The position numbers and the translations under genes were made by a program. Positions 1-8,793 of a stretch of DNA of 64,000 nucleotides are shown piece by piece; the stretch's first letter is position 1, and the number at the start of each line of letters is the position of its first letter. The stretch is from Lachnobacterium bovis DSM 14045 (lineage in GTDB: Bacteria > Bacillota > Clostridia > Lachnospirales > Lachnospiraceae), in assembly GCF_900107245.1 (NCBI RefSeq), contig NZ_FNPG01000015.1:1-64000 (forward strand), read 5' to 3'. The notes under the pieces are model-generated. The model was given only the letters and a program-made list of their open reading frames with translations, was not told the origin of the DNA and ran no database searches.

Positions 1-97
1 TTCTACCTCTGTACCCAGTGTTAAAATTTAAAAGAAAGGAAATGTGGTGATTTTTGCAATTTACACTTGACAAAGGTCACTTCATAACAGGTTAATT

Positions 98-1159
98 ATG
101 AAAGATTGGGAAAAAAATATTAGAAAGGTTGTTCCTTATACACCGGGTGAACAGCCAAAAAAAGCAAATATTATTAAATTAAATACAAATGAAAATCCAT
201 ATCCACCTTCAAAGGGAGTTTATGAAGAGTGGAAGAATCTTAGTATTGATAAATTACGTCTTTATCCAGATCCTACAATAGGAAAACTTACAAGTGCAAT
301 TGCTGAATTTCACAATATTTCAAATGATGAAGTCTTTGTAGGAGTAGGCTCAGATGATGTTCTTGCTATGTGTTTTATGACATTTTTTAATAGTGAAAAA
401 CCTATTCTTTTTCCAGATATTACCTATTCATTCTATGATGTTTGGGCTAATATGTTAAAAATAAAATACAAACAAATCCCACTAGATGATAACTTTGAAA
501 TAGTAGTAGATGACTATAGTGTTGAGAATGGAGGTATTATTTTTCCAAATCCAAATGCCCCTACAGGCGCTTTATTGCCACTTGAATCAGTTGAAAAAAT
601 AATTCAAAATAATCAAGACGTTATAGTAATTGTTGATGAAGCATATATTGATTTTGGAGGAGTCAGTGCACTAGAATTAATTCATAAATATGACAATTTG
701 TTAGTAGTTCAGACATTTTCTAAATCTCGTTCAATGGCTGGTGCAAGAATCGGTTATGCAATGGGAAATAAAGTGCTTATCAAATATTTGAATGACGTTA
801 AATATTCATTTAATTCATATACTTTAAATACAATGGCAATTGAGTTAGGTATAAAGGCAATAGAAGATAGAGAATATTTTGATGAAACTAGAAATAAGAT
901 AATAAAAACAAGAGAATGGACTAAGGCAAAATTAAAAGACCTTGGATTTAGTTTTAAAGATTCAAAGAGTAATTTTATTTTTGCAAAACATGAGTCAAAA
1001 AAAGCAAAAGATATTTTTGAAGCTTTAAAAGAAGCAGGAATTTATGTACGTTATTTTTCTAAGCCAGAAAGAATTAATAACTATCTTAGAATTACAATAG
1101 GAACAGATGATGAAATGGAAAAATTAATCAGTTTTTTACAGCAATACCTTGAAAAATGA
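98..1159 (+). CDS. hisC: Histidinol-phosphate aminotransferase
   Basis: A PLP-dependent class I/II aminotransferase of 353 aa that would convert histidinol phosphate and 2-oxoglutarate to imidazole acetol phosphate and glutamate in histidine biosynthesis (cytosolic). The N-terminal LNTNENPYPPS segment is a HisC hallmark, followed by the PNPNAPTG substrate loop, the VDEAYIDF strand and the FSKSRSMAGARIGY motif with the PLP lysine. The length is normal for HisC. An in-frame stop (TAA at 86-88) limits how far upstream it could start, and only a weak ribosome binding site precedes the ATG. No other his genes lie beside it. It is followed at 55 bp by a small export protein gene. Related aromatic aminotransferases cannot be fully excluded. 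Confidence 0.88.
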   Translation: MKDWEKNIRKVVPYTPGEQPKKANIIKLNTNENPYPPSKGVYEEWKNLSIDKLRLYPDPTIGKLTSAIAEFHNISNDEVFVGVGSDDVLAMCFMTFFNSEKPILFPDITYSFYDVWANMLKIKYKQIPLDDNFEIVVDDYSVENGGIIFPNPNAPTGALLPLESVEKIIQNNQDVIVIVDEAYIDFGGVSALELIHKYDNLLVVQTFSKSRSMAGARIGYAMGNKVLIKYLNDVKYSFNSYTLNTMAIELGIKAIEDREYFDETRNKIIKTREWTKAKLKDLGFSFKDSKSNFIFAKHESKKAKDIFEALKEAGIYVRYFSKPERINNYLRITIGTDDEMEKLISFLQQYLEK

Positions 1160-1213
1160 TTAATTATTATGTAACATAGTATAGGTTTGAACTTATGAGA
1201 AAGGAAATAGAAT

Positions 1214-1699
1214 ATGTTATATTATCTTATTACTTTTTTGATTTCTATGGTTCCATTAGTAGAAATCAGGGGTGCAATTGTATATGCTGATCAAATGAAG
1301 TTACCTACATTAGCTTCATATGCATTATGTATTTTAGGAAATATGTTGCCAGTACCTATAATTTATTTGTTTGCAAGAAAAGTTCTTATATGGGGAGCTG
1401 ATAAACCTTTTATCGGGAAATTTTTTACTTTTTGTTTGGAAAAAGGAAAAAAAGGTGGTCAAAAGCTTCAAGAAAAAGTTGGAAAAAACACATTTGTTGC
1501 GTTGTTTTTATTTGTAGGAATTCCTCTTCCGGGAACAGGTGCATGGACAGGAACACTTGCAGCTAGTATCTTAGATATGGATTTTAAATCAACAGTTATA
1601 GCCGTAATGTCAGGCGTATTGTTGGCTGGAGTGATTATGTTAAGTGCTTCAAAGATTGCAACACTCGGTGTTACTGTATTTAGACTATTCTGCGCATAA
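1214..1699 (+). CDS. COG2426-type small multidrug export family protein
   Basis: A hydrophobic protein of 161 aa with about four membrane segments. It begins directly with a membrane helix and carries the family-typical early PLVEIRGAI motif and a central PLPGTGAWTG loop. These match the family annotated as small multi-drug export protein (COG2426), whose substrate is not established; I infer the family from the motifs. A GAGAAAGGA ribosome binding site precedes the ATG. It lies 55 bp after hisC on the same strand and may be co-transcribed. A bidirectional hairpin terminator follows at 1759-1819. Confidence 0.75.
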   Translation: MLYYLITFLISMVPLVEIRGAIVYADQMKLPTLASYALCILGNMLPVPIIYLFARKVLIWGADKPFIGKFFTFCLEKGKKGGQKLQEKVGKNTFVALFLFVGIPLPGTGAWTGTLAASILDMDFKSTVIAVMSGVLLAGVIMLSASKIATLGVTVFRLFCA

Positions 1700-1758
1700 A
1701 GAATTTATAGTATAAGAATGTTTTTGGTATATAATAAAGTTTTGTATTTTGAATATTA

Positions 1759-1819
1759 AAAAGCTCTATATTCTATGGATAAAACCTTAGTTTACAATCC
1801 TAAAGAATATAGAGCTTTT
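1759..1819. terminator. Bidirectional intrinsic terminator
   Basis: Perfect 16-bp inverted repeat (arms 1759-1774 and 1804-1819) with a 29-base loop. A runs lie on one side and T runs on the other. It sits between the convergent export-protein gene and the CPBP protease gene, so it can serve both. Confidence 0.8.
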
Positions 1820-1883
1820 GTTCTATTAAAAAAAATATCAACATCAAACATTTTTTATTAAAAAATATTAGCATCCAGATTTT

Positions 1884-2732
1884 TTATTTCATGTTATGAT
1901 ATTCTAATTCTTGTTGTAGGCTTAAAGAAAGTCGTCTGCTTGATATACATTTATTTAATAACCAAATAAATAATGGAGAAATTAATAATGCAATAAAATA
2001 GAAAAATCCTATAACCCCTTTATTGATAGATGATTTAATTAAGGTAGTAGAGATTAATGTTCCCCATATATTAAATAGAATGTGATAAATCATTGAAAAA
2101 TAAATGGAACCACATCCTTCGCATATGTATCCAAGTATAATTCCAAGGGCAAATGCGTATGTTCCTTGAACAAGATTCATGTGATAAATACCAAAAGCTA
2201 AAGCTTGAAATAAATTCGCAATCCAAAAAGGAACGGATTTTTTGAACATTCTTAAAGCAAAACCTCTAAATAAGAATTCTTCAGCAAGTGGTGCAAAAAT
2301 TATAGCATAAAGCTGCATTGGTAAAATACTATTATCGTTTAAACCAGAGTCATTAATCAGATGTTCATAGTTTCTTACAACCTCTGGGGCTAACATATTA
2401 TAAAAAACCTGAATCATACCTGCTAAAAATTGTGTAGCTGGAATTAACATAACGCAACAACCGATGATTCCCCAAGTGTGTCCTTTGGTAAAGTCTGTAA
2501 CTTTAAGTGATCCACCTAAAAAATGGTTATACAAATATCCAATAAAAAAGATTAATATAATGGAATAAATAATCATTATATATCCTGCGTCATATTGAAC
2601 ACTTCGTCTGTTGTATCTTAGAAAATAAAAAATTTCTCTCATAAATACGAAGAAGTATGTCGAGAATAATTGAGAAACTATTCCCAATAGAATTGCTGAA
2701 AATCCAGCAAAGAAAAAGGCTACTCTTTTCAT
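1884..2732 (-). CDS. CPBP family intramembrane glutamic protease
   Basis: A polytopic membrane protein of 282 aa with about eight hydrophobic segments. The defining motif of the CPBP (Abi/Rce1-like) family is present: EEFLFRG with E151, E152 and R156. It is followed by a histidine in GIYHMN (H184) and a second one in IYHILFN near residue 217. These are the predicted catalytic residues of intramembrane glutamic proteases. Members act in bacteriocin self-immunity, protein processing or unknown roles. No bacteriocin gene is visible nearby, so the substrate is unknown. It is transcribed convergently to hisC and its neighbour. Confidence 0.85.
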   Translation of the reverse strand: MKRVAFFFAGFSAILLGIVSQLFSTYFFVFMREIFYFLRYNRRSVQYDAGYIMIIYSIILIFFIGYLYNHFLGGSLKVTDFTKGHTWGIIGCCVMLIPATQFLAGMIQVFYNMLAPEVVRNYEHLINDSGLNDNSILPMQLYAIIFAPLAEEFLFRGFALRMFKKSVPFWIANLFQALAFGIYHMNLVQGTYAFALGIILGYICEGCGSIYFSMIYHILFNIWGTLISTTLIKSSINKGVIGFFYFIALLISPLFIWLLNKCISSRRLSLSLQQELEYHNMK

Positions 2733-2801
2733 ATAAAAATCTCCAATCTAAACTTTTTACAAATATTATATAACAAAAGTATAAAAAAAATCAACTTGCG
2801 C

Positions 2802-2830
2802 TTTACGTTAAAACTTTAATATGTTAAAAT
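2802..2830 (+). promoter_or_regulatory. Sigma-A type promoter of the YerC-like gene
   Basis: TTTACG at 2802-2807, a 17-base spacer and TAAAAT at 2825-2830, with an extended -10 TGT just upstream. It lies 35 bp before the chosen start of the TrpR-like gene. Read from sequence only. Confidence 0.55.
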
Positions 2831-2864
2831 AAAGTTTGACCAAATGAGAAAAGGGGTAAAAGTG

Positions 2865-3164
2865 ATGAGCAAAAAGCTTAAAACAGAAGCAGTCGATCAT
2901 TTATTTGATGCCATTTTGTGTTTAAAAAATCGAGAAGAATGTTATACATTTTTTGAAGATGTATGCACAGTAAACGAGTTGTTATCACTATCACAACGAT
3001 TTGAAGTAGCAGGTATGCTTAGAGAACAGAAAACATATTTAGATATTGCTGAGAAAACGGGCGCATCAACAGCAACAATTAGTAGAGTAAATCGTTCATT
3101 AAATTACGGAAATGACGGATATGATTTAGTATTTGCAAGATTAAAAGATGAAGAATCGAAATAA
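2865..3164 (+). CDS. YerC/YecD family TrpR-related regulator
   Basis: A small DNA-binding protein of 99 aa in the TrpR/YerC superfamily. It has a helical N-terminus (KTEAVDHLFDAIL), the conserved CTVNELLSLSQRFEVAGML segment and a helix-turn-helix TYLDIAEKTGASTATISRVNRSL. The family resembles the tryptophan repressor but usually sits outside trp operons and its ligand is uncertain. I chose ATG 2865 rather than the upstream ATG 2844 because the AAAAGGGG ribosome binding site lies between them. It stands alone behind its own promoter. Confidence 0.85.
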   Translation: MSKKLKTEAVDHLFDAILCLKNREECYTFFEDVCTVNELLSLSQRFEVAGMLREQKTYLDIAEKTGASTATISRVNRSLNYGNDGYDLVFARLKDEESK

Positions 3165-3293
3165 TAAAACAATCATTATATAATCATTAATAAGTGGTAG
3201 AGTTAGTTTAAAGATATAAACTAATATATTAAACAAAGAAAATATTAAACGAATAAAAAAAATATATATTATTAAAGATCGAACAAAAGCTTC

Positions 3294-3332
3294 AAAAAAA
3301 GGCAGATAAGAGCATTCTTACCTGTCTTTTTT
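3294..3332. terminator. Bidirectional intrinsic terminator
   Basis: Near-perfect inverted repeat (arms about 3294-3311 and 3315-3332, with G-T pairs) flanked by A and T tracts. It lies between the convergent YerC-like and DUF1836 genes. Confidence 0.7.
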
Positions 3333-4020
3333 ATTGCGACTTTTTCTTTTCTTTATTTTTTTTGTCTTTTTTATCTTTATCTTTTTTCTTCTTTGTGGAA
3401 TCTGAATCTGTTGAATAAGTGGCATTAATCTTATCAATAGTATTTTCGATAATCATTTTCTTTAAATATACGTCATAACTTAAAAGGCATATGAAACTAA
3501 ACTGCTGCAAAAAATCACGGTCTTCTTCTGGAAAATCCATGAATGTGTCAGTAGCAATCATATATTTTTTTCCAACATCCTTTAAAAACTTCTTAGACTC
3601 CTCGTGCTCTAGATTAAAAACTTCATTGTAGATAGACTCCATATTGAAATTTTTACTATCGCCACCAAAATATTTATCAGTAATAGGATTTAAGACAGAT
3701 TTTATGTCATTAATACTTAAAATATTTTTGAAATAATATATAAATAACAAGGTTAAAACATGCTCTTTAGAATATTTCTTCTTCTCAGGTGGAGGTAAAA
3801 GGTCATTCTTGGCATAGTTATTAATCATAGTTTTTGTAAGGATTTTATCATCTTCGTGACGTTTTACGTTGGCAAGCTGTGTTTCCATAAAAGTTGTCAC
3901 TTGATCCATATATAAATTTATATTTGGAACCTCTTGAGATTTAACATAATCCATTGAATGTAAAGTATCAAGAAGCTCTTTTAAAAAATCTTTTATATTC
4001 ATATCATTCATAGTATACAC
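3331..4020 (-). CDS. DUF1836 domain protein
   Basis: A soluble protein of 229 aa matching DUF1836: an LTKTMINNYAKNDLLPPPEKKKYSK stretch resembles a MerR-like winged-helix segment, followed by a helical region (HVLTLLFIYYFKNILSI). The last 20 residues are an unusually lysine- and aspartate-rich low-complexity tail. The family is common in Clostridia and Bacilli and is of unknown function; a DNA-binding role is only suggested by the helix-turn-helix-like start. It is divergent from the paralogous repeat-protein genes downstream. Confidence 0.7.
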   Translation of the reverse strand: MYTMNDMNIKDFLKELLDTLHSMDYVKSQEVPNINLYMDQVTTFMETQLANVKRHEDDKILTKTMINNYAKNDLLPPPEKKKYSKEHVLTLLFIYYFKNILSINDIKSVLNPITDKYFGGDSKNFNMESIYNEVFNLEHEESKKFLKDVGKKYMIATDTFMDFPEEDRDFLQQFSFICLLSYDVYLKKMIIENTIDKINATYSTDSDSTKKKKDKDKKDKKNKEKKKSQ

Positions 4021-4083
4021 CTCATATCACATTATATAGTAATTAAAACCACATAACAAGATAAAAAAAGAAAAAAATAACTA

Positions 4084-4112
4084 TTTACAAAAAAAAAGAA
4101 TAGGGATATCAT
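4084..4112 (+). promoter_or_regulatory. Promoter of the first repeat-protein gene
   Basis: TTTACA at 4084-4089, 17-base spacer, TATCAT at 4107-4112, about 65 bp before the ATG at 4178. Confidence 0.5.
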
Positions 4113-4177
4113 AAATGTATGTTGTTAATTAATTTTTGAATTAGTTTTAAAACTCGACATTTATAGGAGGAAATAAA

Positions 4178-4597
4178 ATGGGTGAATTTGAAAATTTAAA
4201 TCAGAATACTGCCAATGGTCAGTTTCAAGGAGCAAATGTAGGTATGGAAGGAAGTAATCAAAACAATCAGCAGTACAATTATGCTGCACAAAACCAGGGT
4301 TATGGAAATCAGCAGGGTGGTTATGCTTATCAGAATCCATATGATGATACTAAGATATTAGAAGAGCGTGATGCGGCAAGTAGCGCATATCATCTTTCAT
4401 GGTTTAGTTTACTTGGAATACTTATACCACTTGTAGGTTGGATAGTTGGTGGTATTGTCTTTTCAAAGGTAGGAAAGATTATTACAACTGATGAAATTGC
4501 ATTACACAAGAAAAAGTCAGCTAAAACTATTGCAACTATTGGCTTTACGCTTTCTTGGATAGTATTCTTTATTTCTGTTTCACTACGTTTAAGATAG
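4178..4597 (+). CDS. Membrane protein with Q/N-rich head, paralog 1 of 3
   Basis: A protein of 139 aa with a polar, Q/N/G/Y-rich N-terminal half (about residues 1-55) and a hydrophobic C-terminal half with two membrane helices (LSWFSLLGILIPLVGWIVGGIVF and TIATIGFTLSWIVFFISVSL) separated by a short basic loop. The membrane part resembles DUF4190-like two-helix domains. It is the first of three tandem paralogs; the second shares the DEIALHKK-like loop motif (TTDEIALSKK). No signal peptide is visible, so the head is probably cytoplasmic. Function unknown. Confidence 0.7.
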   Translation: MGEFENLNQNTANGQFQGANVGMEGSNQNNQQYNYAAQNQGYGNQQGGYAYQNPYDDTKILEERDAASSAYHLSWFSLLGILIPLVGWIVGGIVFSKVGKIITTDEIALHKKKSAKTIATIGFTLSWIVFFISVSLRLR

Positions 4598-4636
4598 TGT
4601 TTTAATCTAAAAAGGAAAAATAGAAATAATTATAAA

Positions 4637-4720
4637 AGGACTGTTGATAAAATTCAAACTTTGGTTTATGTAATTATAATTTTGTAAGATCTAAGTTTAT
4701 TTTTAGATGCAGCCTTTTTT
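4637..4720 (+). terminator. Probable terminator after paralog 1
   Basis: A long imperfect hairpin (AAAAGGACTG near 4637 against CAGCCTTTTTTT near 4710-4720, with a smaller inner stem ATCTAA/TTAGAT) ends in a T run. A similar element follows paralog 2, so the intergenic region appears duplicated with the genes. Confidence 0.5.
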
Positions 4721-4791
4721 TAGTTGGAAATAAATGTTAAAAATAATAAACTATATAATAGTAGATATTAGGAGATAAGGAGAATAATCCT

Positions 4792-5370
4792 ATGCAAGAT
4801 TTTGAAAATAAAAATGATATGATGTATGATAATAATGGATCTGTGGATTTAGCTAAAGAAAATTTAAATGGTTTTAATACGAATAATGTAGAAGCTCAGA
4901 ATAATGTCGCTTCACAGTTTGAAAGCGGAAACCAATATAATATAGGTGCACAGAATCAGCAATACAATAATATGTCGCAACCACAGGGTTATGGAACTGC
5001 TCAGTACAATAATATGTCGCAACCACAGGGTTATGGAACTGCTCAGTACAATAATATTTCACAACCACAAGGTTATGGAACTGCTCAGTACAATAATATG
5101 GGACAAGATCAATACGAAATTTCGAAAATAATGAAAGAACGTAATGCTGCACAGAACATGTTGATTCTATCATGGTTTAGTTTTTTAGGAATTCTATTGG
5201 CGATTATTGGATGGATAATTGGTATTATTGTTTTTGTAAAGTTAGGAAATATTTATACAACTGATGAAATAGCTTTAAGCAAAAAAAGGACAGCTACAAT
5301 AGTAGCAAGTATTGGTTTTGGATTATCTGTTGTAAATAGTATTATTGGTATTTTAAGAGTATTTGGTTAA
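4792..5370 (+). CDS. Membrane protein with 14-residue tandem repeats, paralog 2 of 3
   Basis: A protein of 192 aa built like its left neighbour: a polar Q/N-rich head and a two-helix C-terminal membrane domain (LSWFSFLGILLAIIGWIIGIIVF and an ASIGFGLSVVNSIIGIL helix). The head contains three full copies and one partial copy of a 14-residue unit (QYNNMSQPQGYGTA). The leader AAGGAGAATAATCCTATGCAAGA is nearly the same as that of paralog 3, so promoter-proximal DNA was duplicated with the gene. Open frames on other strands here are by-products of the repeats. Function unknown. Confidence 0.7.
   Translation: MQDFENKNDMMYDNNGSVDLAKENLNGFNTNNVEAQNNVASQFESGNQYNIGAQNQQYNNMSQPQGYGTAQYNNMSQPQGYGTAQYNNISQPQGYGTAQYNNMGQDQYEISKIMKERNAAQNMLILSWFSFLGILLAIIGWIIGIIVFVKLGNIYTTDEIALSKKRTATIVASIGFGLSVVNSIIGILRVFG
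4960..5103 (+). repeat. 42-bp tandem repeat inside paralog 2
   Basis: Three full 42-bp units (4960-5001, 5002-5043, 5044-5085) plus a partial unit to 5103. Units 1 and 2 are almost identical and unit 3 has a few synonymous or conservative changes. All are in frame and encode QYNNMSQPQGYGTA. Confidence 0.95.
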
Positions 5371-5383
5371 TTAAAAAAAACAA

Positions 5384-5460
5384 AAGTGACTACGCTAAAT
5401 AATAACTTAGTTTATTTAATTAGAAAATTATAAGTTTATTTTTAGTTGTGGTCTTTTTTT
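5384..5460 (+). terminator. Probable terminator after paralog 2
   Basis: GACTAC near 5389 can pair with GTGGTC near 5445, followed by a T run. The 3' half resembles the element after paralog 1 (shared AAGTTTATTTTTAG). Confidence 0.45.
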
Positions 5461-5526
5461 GTTTGGGAAAAAATGATAAAATAATACAGTATGTAGTATA
5501 TTATTGAAAATAAGGAGAATAATTTT

Positions 5527-6300
5527 ATGCAAGAATTTGAAAATAATGATGAGATTATGGCTAGAAATAATAAATCGGTAAATTTAACAAAAGATAATGA
5601 TTTATCAGATAATCAAGTTGATATAACAGAGTTTGGTGCTAATAATCAACAACAGAATACACAAAATAATTTTGATACACAGTATCAGAATCAGCAACCA
5701 AATATGCAGTACACTGAAAATACTCAGTATAATGGAGAGTATCAGTACAACGATGGAGCCCAATATAATGGAGAAGCTCAGTATAATGGCAATCCACAGT
5801 ATAACGGAGGAGCTCAGTATAACGGCAATCCACAGTATAACGGAGGAGTTCAGTATAATGGCAATCCACAGTATAACGGAGGAGCTCAGTATAATGGTAA
5901 TCCACAGTATAACGGAGGATATCAGTATAATGGTAATCCACAGTATAATGGAGGAGCTCAGTATCAGCAGTACAATAACGGGGCATACAATCAGGGATAT
6001 CCAAATCCTATGAATCCTTTATATGATAGAGAATATGCAAGAAGTATGAGCGAAGCTAATGGTATTTCGACATTAGGCATTGTTTCATTAGTAACTTCTA
6101 TTATCTTTTTTGCAGTTGTTTCATTGATTTGTGGAATAATAGCATTAAACAAAATAAAAGAAACAGATAGATTGGTAAAAAATAGTGTTATAGAAAGCAA
6201 AATCAATACAGGACGTACTTGTGCTGTTATTGGTATAGTTATTAGCGGAATAAGAATTGGACTTTTTGTTCTTATTATGTTTTTTGCTGCGCTAGAGTAA
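5527..6300 (+). CDS. Membrane protein with QYNGxx tandem repeats, paralog 3 of 3
   Basis: A protein of 257 aa. Residues 1-60 are polar, residues about 61-146 consist of 14 hexapeptide units of the QYNGGA/QYNGNP type, and the C-terminus has two membrane helices (GIVSLVTSIIFFAVVSLICGIIAL and GRTCAVIGIVISGIRIGLFVLIMFF), similar to the DUF4190 arrangement. The start MQEFENNDEIM mirrors MQDFENKNDMM of paralog 2. No signal peptide is seen. Repeat number is likely to vary between strains. Function unknown; the extended, hydrogen-bonding head suggests a scaffold or interaction role, which is inference. Confidence 0.7.
   Translation: MQEFENNDEIMARNNKSVNLTKDNDLSDNQVDITEFGANNQQQNTQNNFDTQYQNQQPNMQYTENTQYNGEYQYNDGAQYNGEAQYNGNPQYNGGAQYNGNPQYNGGVQYNGNPQYNGGAQYNGNPQYNGGYQYNGNPQYNGGAQYQQYNNGAYNQGYPNPMNPLYDREYARSMSEANGISTLGIVSLVTSIIFFAVVSLICGIIALNKIKETDRLVKNSVIESKINTGRTCAVIGIVISGIRIGLFVLIMFFAALE
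5707..5958 (+). repeat. 18-bp tandem repeat (14 units) inside paralog 3
   Basis: Fourteen in-frame 18-bp units encoding QY-N-G/E-x-x hexapeptides. The central units alternate GGA/GGV/GGY and GNP endings, giving a higher-order 36-bp periodicity. Confidence 0.95.
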
Positions 6301-6383
6301 GAGTAAATAATATTATGACTAGTCTTTAAATTGTTAGAGAATTCTGCTTTTGTTTATTAGTCTTTTTATAGCATAATTAGTTG

Positions 6384-6392
6384 TGTTATAAT
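6384..6392 (+). promoter_or_regulatory. Extended -10 promoter of pcrA
   Basis: TGT-TATAAT (6384-6392) about 50 bp before the start at 6444; the -35 region is weak (TTTTAT). Confidence 0.5.
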
Positions 6393-6443
6393 GGATTATA
6401 AAACAAATATATGTATGGATTATATTTGCAGAAAGGAATCAAA

Positions 6444-8672
6444 ATGATAGATTATAGTACGTTGAATAATGAACAAAAACAGGCGGTTGAACACACAGAT
6501 GGTCCTTTATTGATTTTGGCGGGTGCAGGTTCAGGAAAAACTAGAGTTTTAACATACAGAACAGCTTATTTGATTCAGGAAAAGGGTGTTAATCCCTATA
6601 ATATATTGGCGATTACATTTACTAATAAAGCGGCAAATGAAATGAAAGAAAGAATAGAAAACATCTCGGGGTTAGGATGTGAGGCTGCGAGTGTTTGGGT
6701 TTCTACTTTTCATTCTACATGCGTTAGAATATTGCGCAGATATATTGATAGATTAGGATATTCGAATAATTTTACAATATATGATACAGATGACCAAAAA
6801 TCTTTAATAAAAGATATTATTAAAAGACTTGAGATTAATCCTAAGATTTATAAGGATAAAATGTTTTTAAATGCGATTTCAAGAGCTAAAGATGAATTGG
6901 TTGGGCCGGATGAATTTGCTGAAATGGCTGGTACAGATTATATTAAGAAAATGCAGGCGCAGGTTTATAAAGAGTATCAGATAGCACTTAGAAACAATAA
7001 TGCACTTGATTTTGATGATTTGCTTTTTAAGACAGTTGAGCTTTTTAAATTGGATAAAGAGGTCTTGGCAGGATATCAGGATAGATTCAGATATATAATG
7101 GTTGATGAGTATCAGGATACTAATACTTGTCAATTTGAATTTATTAGATTGCTTGCATCAAAATATAAGAATTTATGTGTTGTGGGTGATGATGATCAGT
7201 CTATATACAAGTTTAGAGGCGCTAATATAAGAAATATTCTCAATTATGAAGAGTATTTTCCAAATGCAAGGGTAATTAAACTTGAACAAAACTACAGATC
7301 TACTCAGAACATTTTAGATGCTGCTAATGCTGTTATTGCAAATAATGTTTCAAGAAAACAAAAAACATTATGGACTGACAACGAAAAGGGCGAAGTACTT
7401 AAACTAAAACAATTAGATACAGCATATGATGAGGCAAACTTTATTGCTAATAGGATATTGACTAAGGTAAGGAGAGAAGGCGCCTCATTTAATGATTGTG
7501 CAGTTTTATATAGAACAAATGCACAATCACGTATTTTAGAAGAAAAATTTATAGCAAATGGAATTCCTTACAAGATTATAGGTGGTATTAATTTCTATTC
7601 TAGAAAGGAAATAAAAGATTTGCTATCTTATCTTAAAGTTATAGATAATTCAACAGATGATTTAGCTCTTAAAAGAATAATAAATGTTCCTAAAAGAGGA
7701 ATCGGAACTACAAGTATTGGAAAAGCAGAAGCATTTGCGTATGAAAGTGGCATTGATTTGTATGAGGCATTGGTTCAGTCGGACACTATTGCTTCGCTTG
7801 GACGTGCTTCTTCTAAGATTCAAAATTTTGTTACATTTATTCAGGCACTTAAGGCTAAGGCTAAACTTGTTTCAGTTGAAGAATTATTAAAAACAGTTAT
7901 AGAAGATACAGGATATGTAGAGAATCTTAAAGCTGAAGGAACAGAGGAATCTAAGGCTCGAATAGAGAATATTGACGAGCTTATATCTAAAGTAGTTGAT
8001 TATGAGCAAAGTGAAGATAATCCATCGCTTAGTGGATTCCTTGAAAATGTTTCACTTGTAGCGGATATAGATTCTTTAGATACATCTAACGATTATGTTG
8101 TGTTGATGACTTTACATAGTGCAAAAGGTTTGGAATTTCCATATGTATTCTTAAGTGGAATGGAAGAAGGTATTTTTCCAGGATATATGACCATTTCTAG
8201 TGGAGATTTAGAAGAGCTGGAAGAAGAAAGACGACTAGCATATGTTGGAATTACAAGAGCCCAAAAAGAGTTAACATTAACATCGGCTAAGATGAGAATG
8301 ATTCGAGGAGAAACGCAATTTAACACAATTTCGAGATTCGTCAGAGAAATACCAGATGAATTACTAGATGGTGTTTATGAAGAACATAAGCAAAAACCAC
8401 AGGAAGTAACTGGTAAAACAGCATACAGAAAAGCAAAACAGGCATTTAAGAGTGTACCTTGTTATAATCAGCAATCATTTGATACAACTTCGACTAAAGA
8501 GAAAAGTTTAAGCTATGATGTGGGTGACAGAGTTATGCATATTAAATTCGGCGAGGGAACAGTAACTGGAATTGTTGCAGGTGGCAGAGATTACGAGGTA
8601 ACAGTTGATTTTGACAAATTTGGAACAAAGAAAATGTTTGCAATGTTTGCAAAATTAAAAAAAGTTCAGTAA
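6444..8672 (+). CDS. pcrA: ATP-dependent DNA helicase PcrA/UvrD family
   Basis: A superfamily 1A 3'-5' helicase of 742 aa. Motifs in order: Q-motif LNNEQKQAVEH, Walker A AGAGSGKT (about residues 26-33), Ia TFTNKAANEMKERI, Walker B DEYQDTN, motif III GDDDQSIYKFRGA, motif IV NYRST, motif V TLHSAKGLEF and motif VI RRLAYVGITRA. The C-terminal 60 residues carry the PcrA RNA-polymerase-interaction Tudor-like segment (GDRVMHIKFGEGTV). It acts in DNA repair and in removing RecA or stalled complexes. ATG 6444 is preferred over an upstream in-frame ATG at 6411 because GAAAGGA precedes it. Length is typical. Confidence 0.95.
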   Translation: MIDYSTLNNEQKQAVEHTDGPLLILAGAGSGKTRVLTYRTAYLIQEKGVNPYNILAITFTNKAANEMKERIENISGLGCEAASVWVSTFHSTCVRILRRYIDRLGYSNNFTIYDTDDQKSLIKDIIKRLEINPKIYKDKMFLNAISRAKDELVGPDEFAEMAGTDYIKKMQAQVYKEYQIALRNNNALDFDDLLFKTVELFKLDKEVLAGYQDRFRYIMVDEYQDTNTCQFEFIRLLASKYKNLCVVGDDDQSIYKFRGANIRNILNYEEYFPNARVIKLEQNYRSTQNILDAANAVIANNVSRKQKTLWTDNEKGEVLKLKQLDTAYDEANFIANRILTKVRREGASFNDCAVLYRTNAQSRILEEKFIANGIPYKIIGGINFYSRKEIKDLLSYLKVIDNSTDDLALKRIINVPKRGIGTTSIGKAEAFAYESGIDLYEALVQSDTIASLGRASSKIQNFVTFIQALKAKAKLVSVEELLKTVIEDTGYVENLKAEGTEESKARIENIDELISKVVDYEQSEDNPSLSGFLENVSLVADIDSLDTSNDYVVLMTLHSAKGLEFPYVFLSGMEEGIFPGYMTISSGDLEELEEERRLAYVGITRAQKELTLTSAKMRMIRGETQFNTISRFVREIPDELLDGVYEEHKQKPQEVTGKTAYRKAKQAFKSVPCYNQQSFDTTSTKEKSLSYDVGDRVMHIKFGEGTVTGIVAGGRDYEVTVDFDKFGTKKMFAMFAKLKKVQ

Positions 8673-8717
8673 AAATCTGTTTGCTATGTATTTTTTCTGT
8701 TATAAACACGAAATATA

Positions 8718-8726
8718 TGTTATAAT
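8718..8726 (+). promoter_or_regulatory. Extended -10 promoter
   Basis: TGT-TATAAT at 8718-8726, about 68 bp before the small membrane-protein gene at 8794. Confidence 0.5.
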
Positions 8727-8793
8727 TTTATTATATAAAAAGTATATGAAATATATGTAAACGAAAAATGTTGAGAAGGAGTGGTGGGATAAA

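Noticed and set aside
98-1159. Part of a histidine biosynthesis operon
   Set aside because: No other his gene flanks it; it is a lone hisC followed by an unrelated export-protein gene.
4874-5173. Antisense or shifted open frames across the repeat genes
   Set aside because: They arise from the repeat periodicity, lack ribosome binding sites and have implausible composition.
5707-5958. CRISPR array or minisatellite outside genes
   Set aside because: The repeats are direct, contiguous without spacers, multiples of three, and lie in frame within a gene with a good ribosome binding site.
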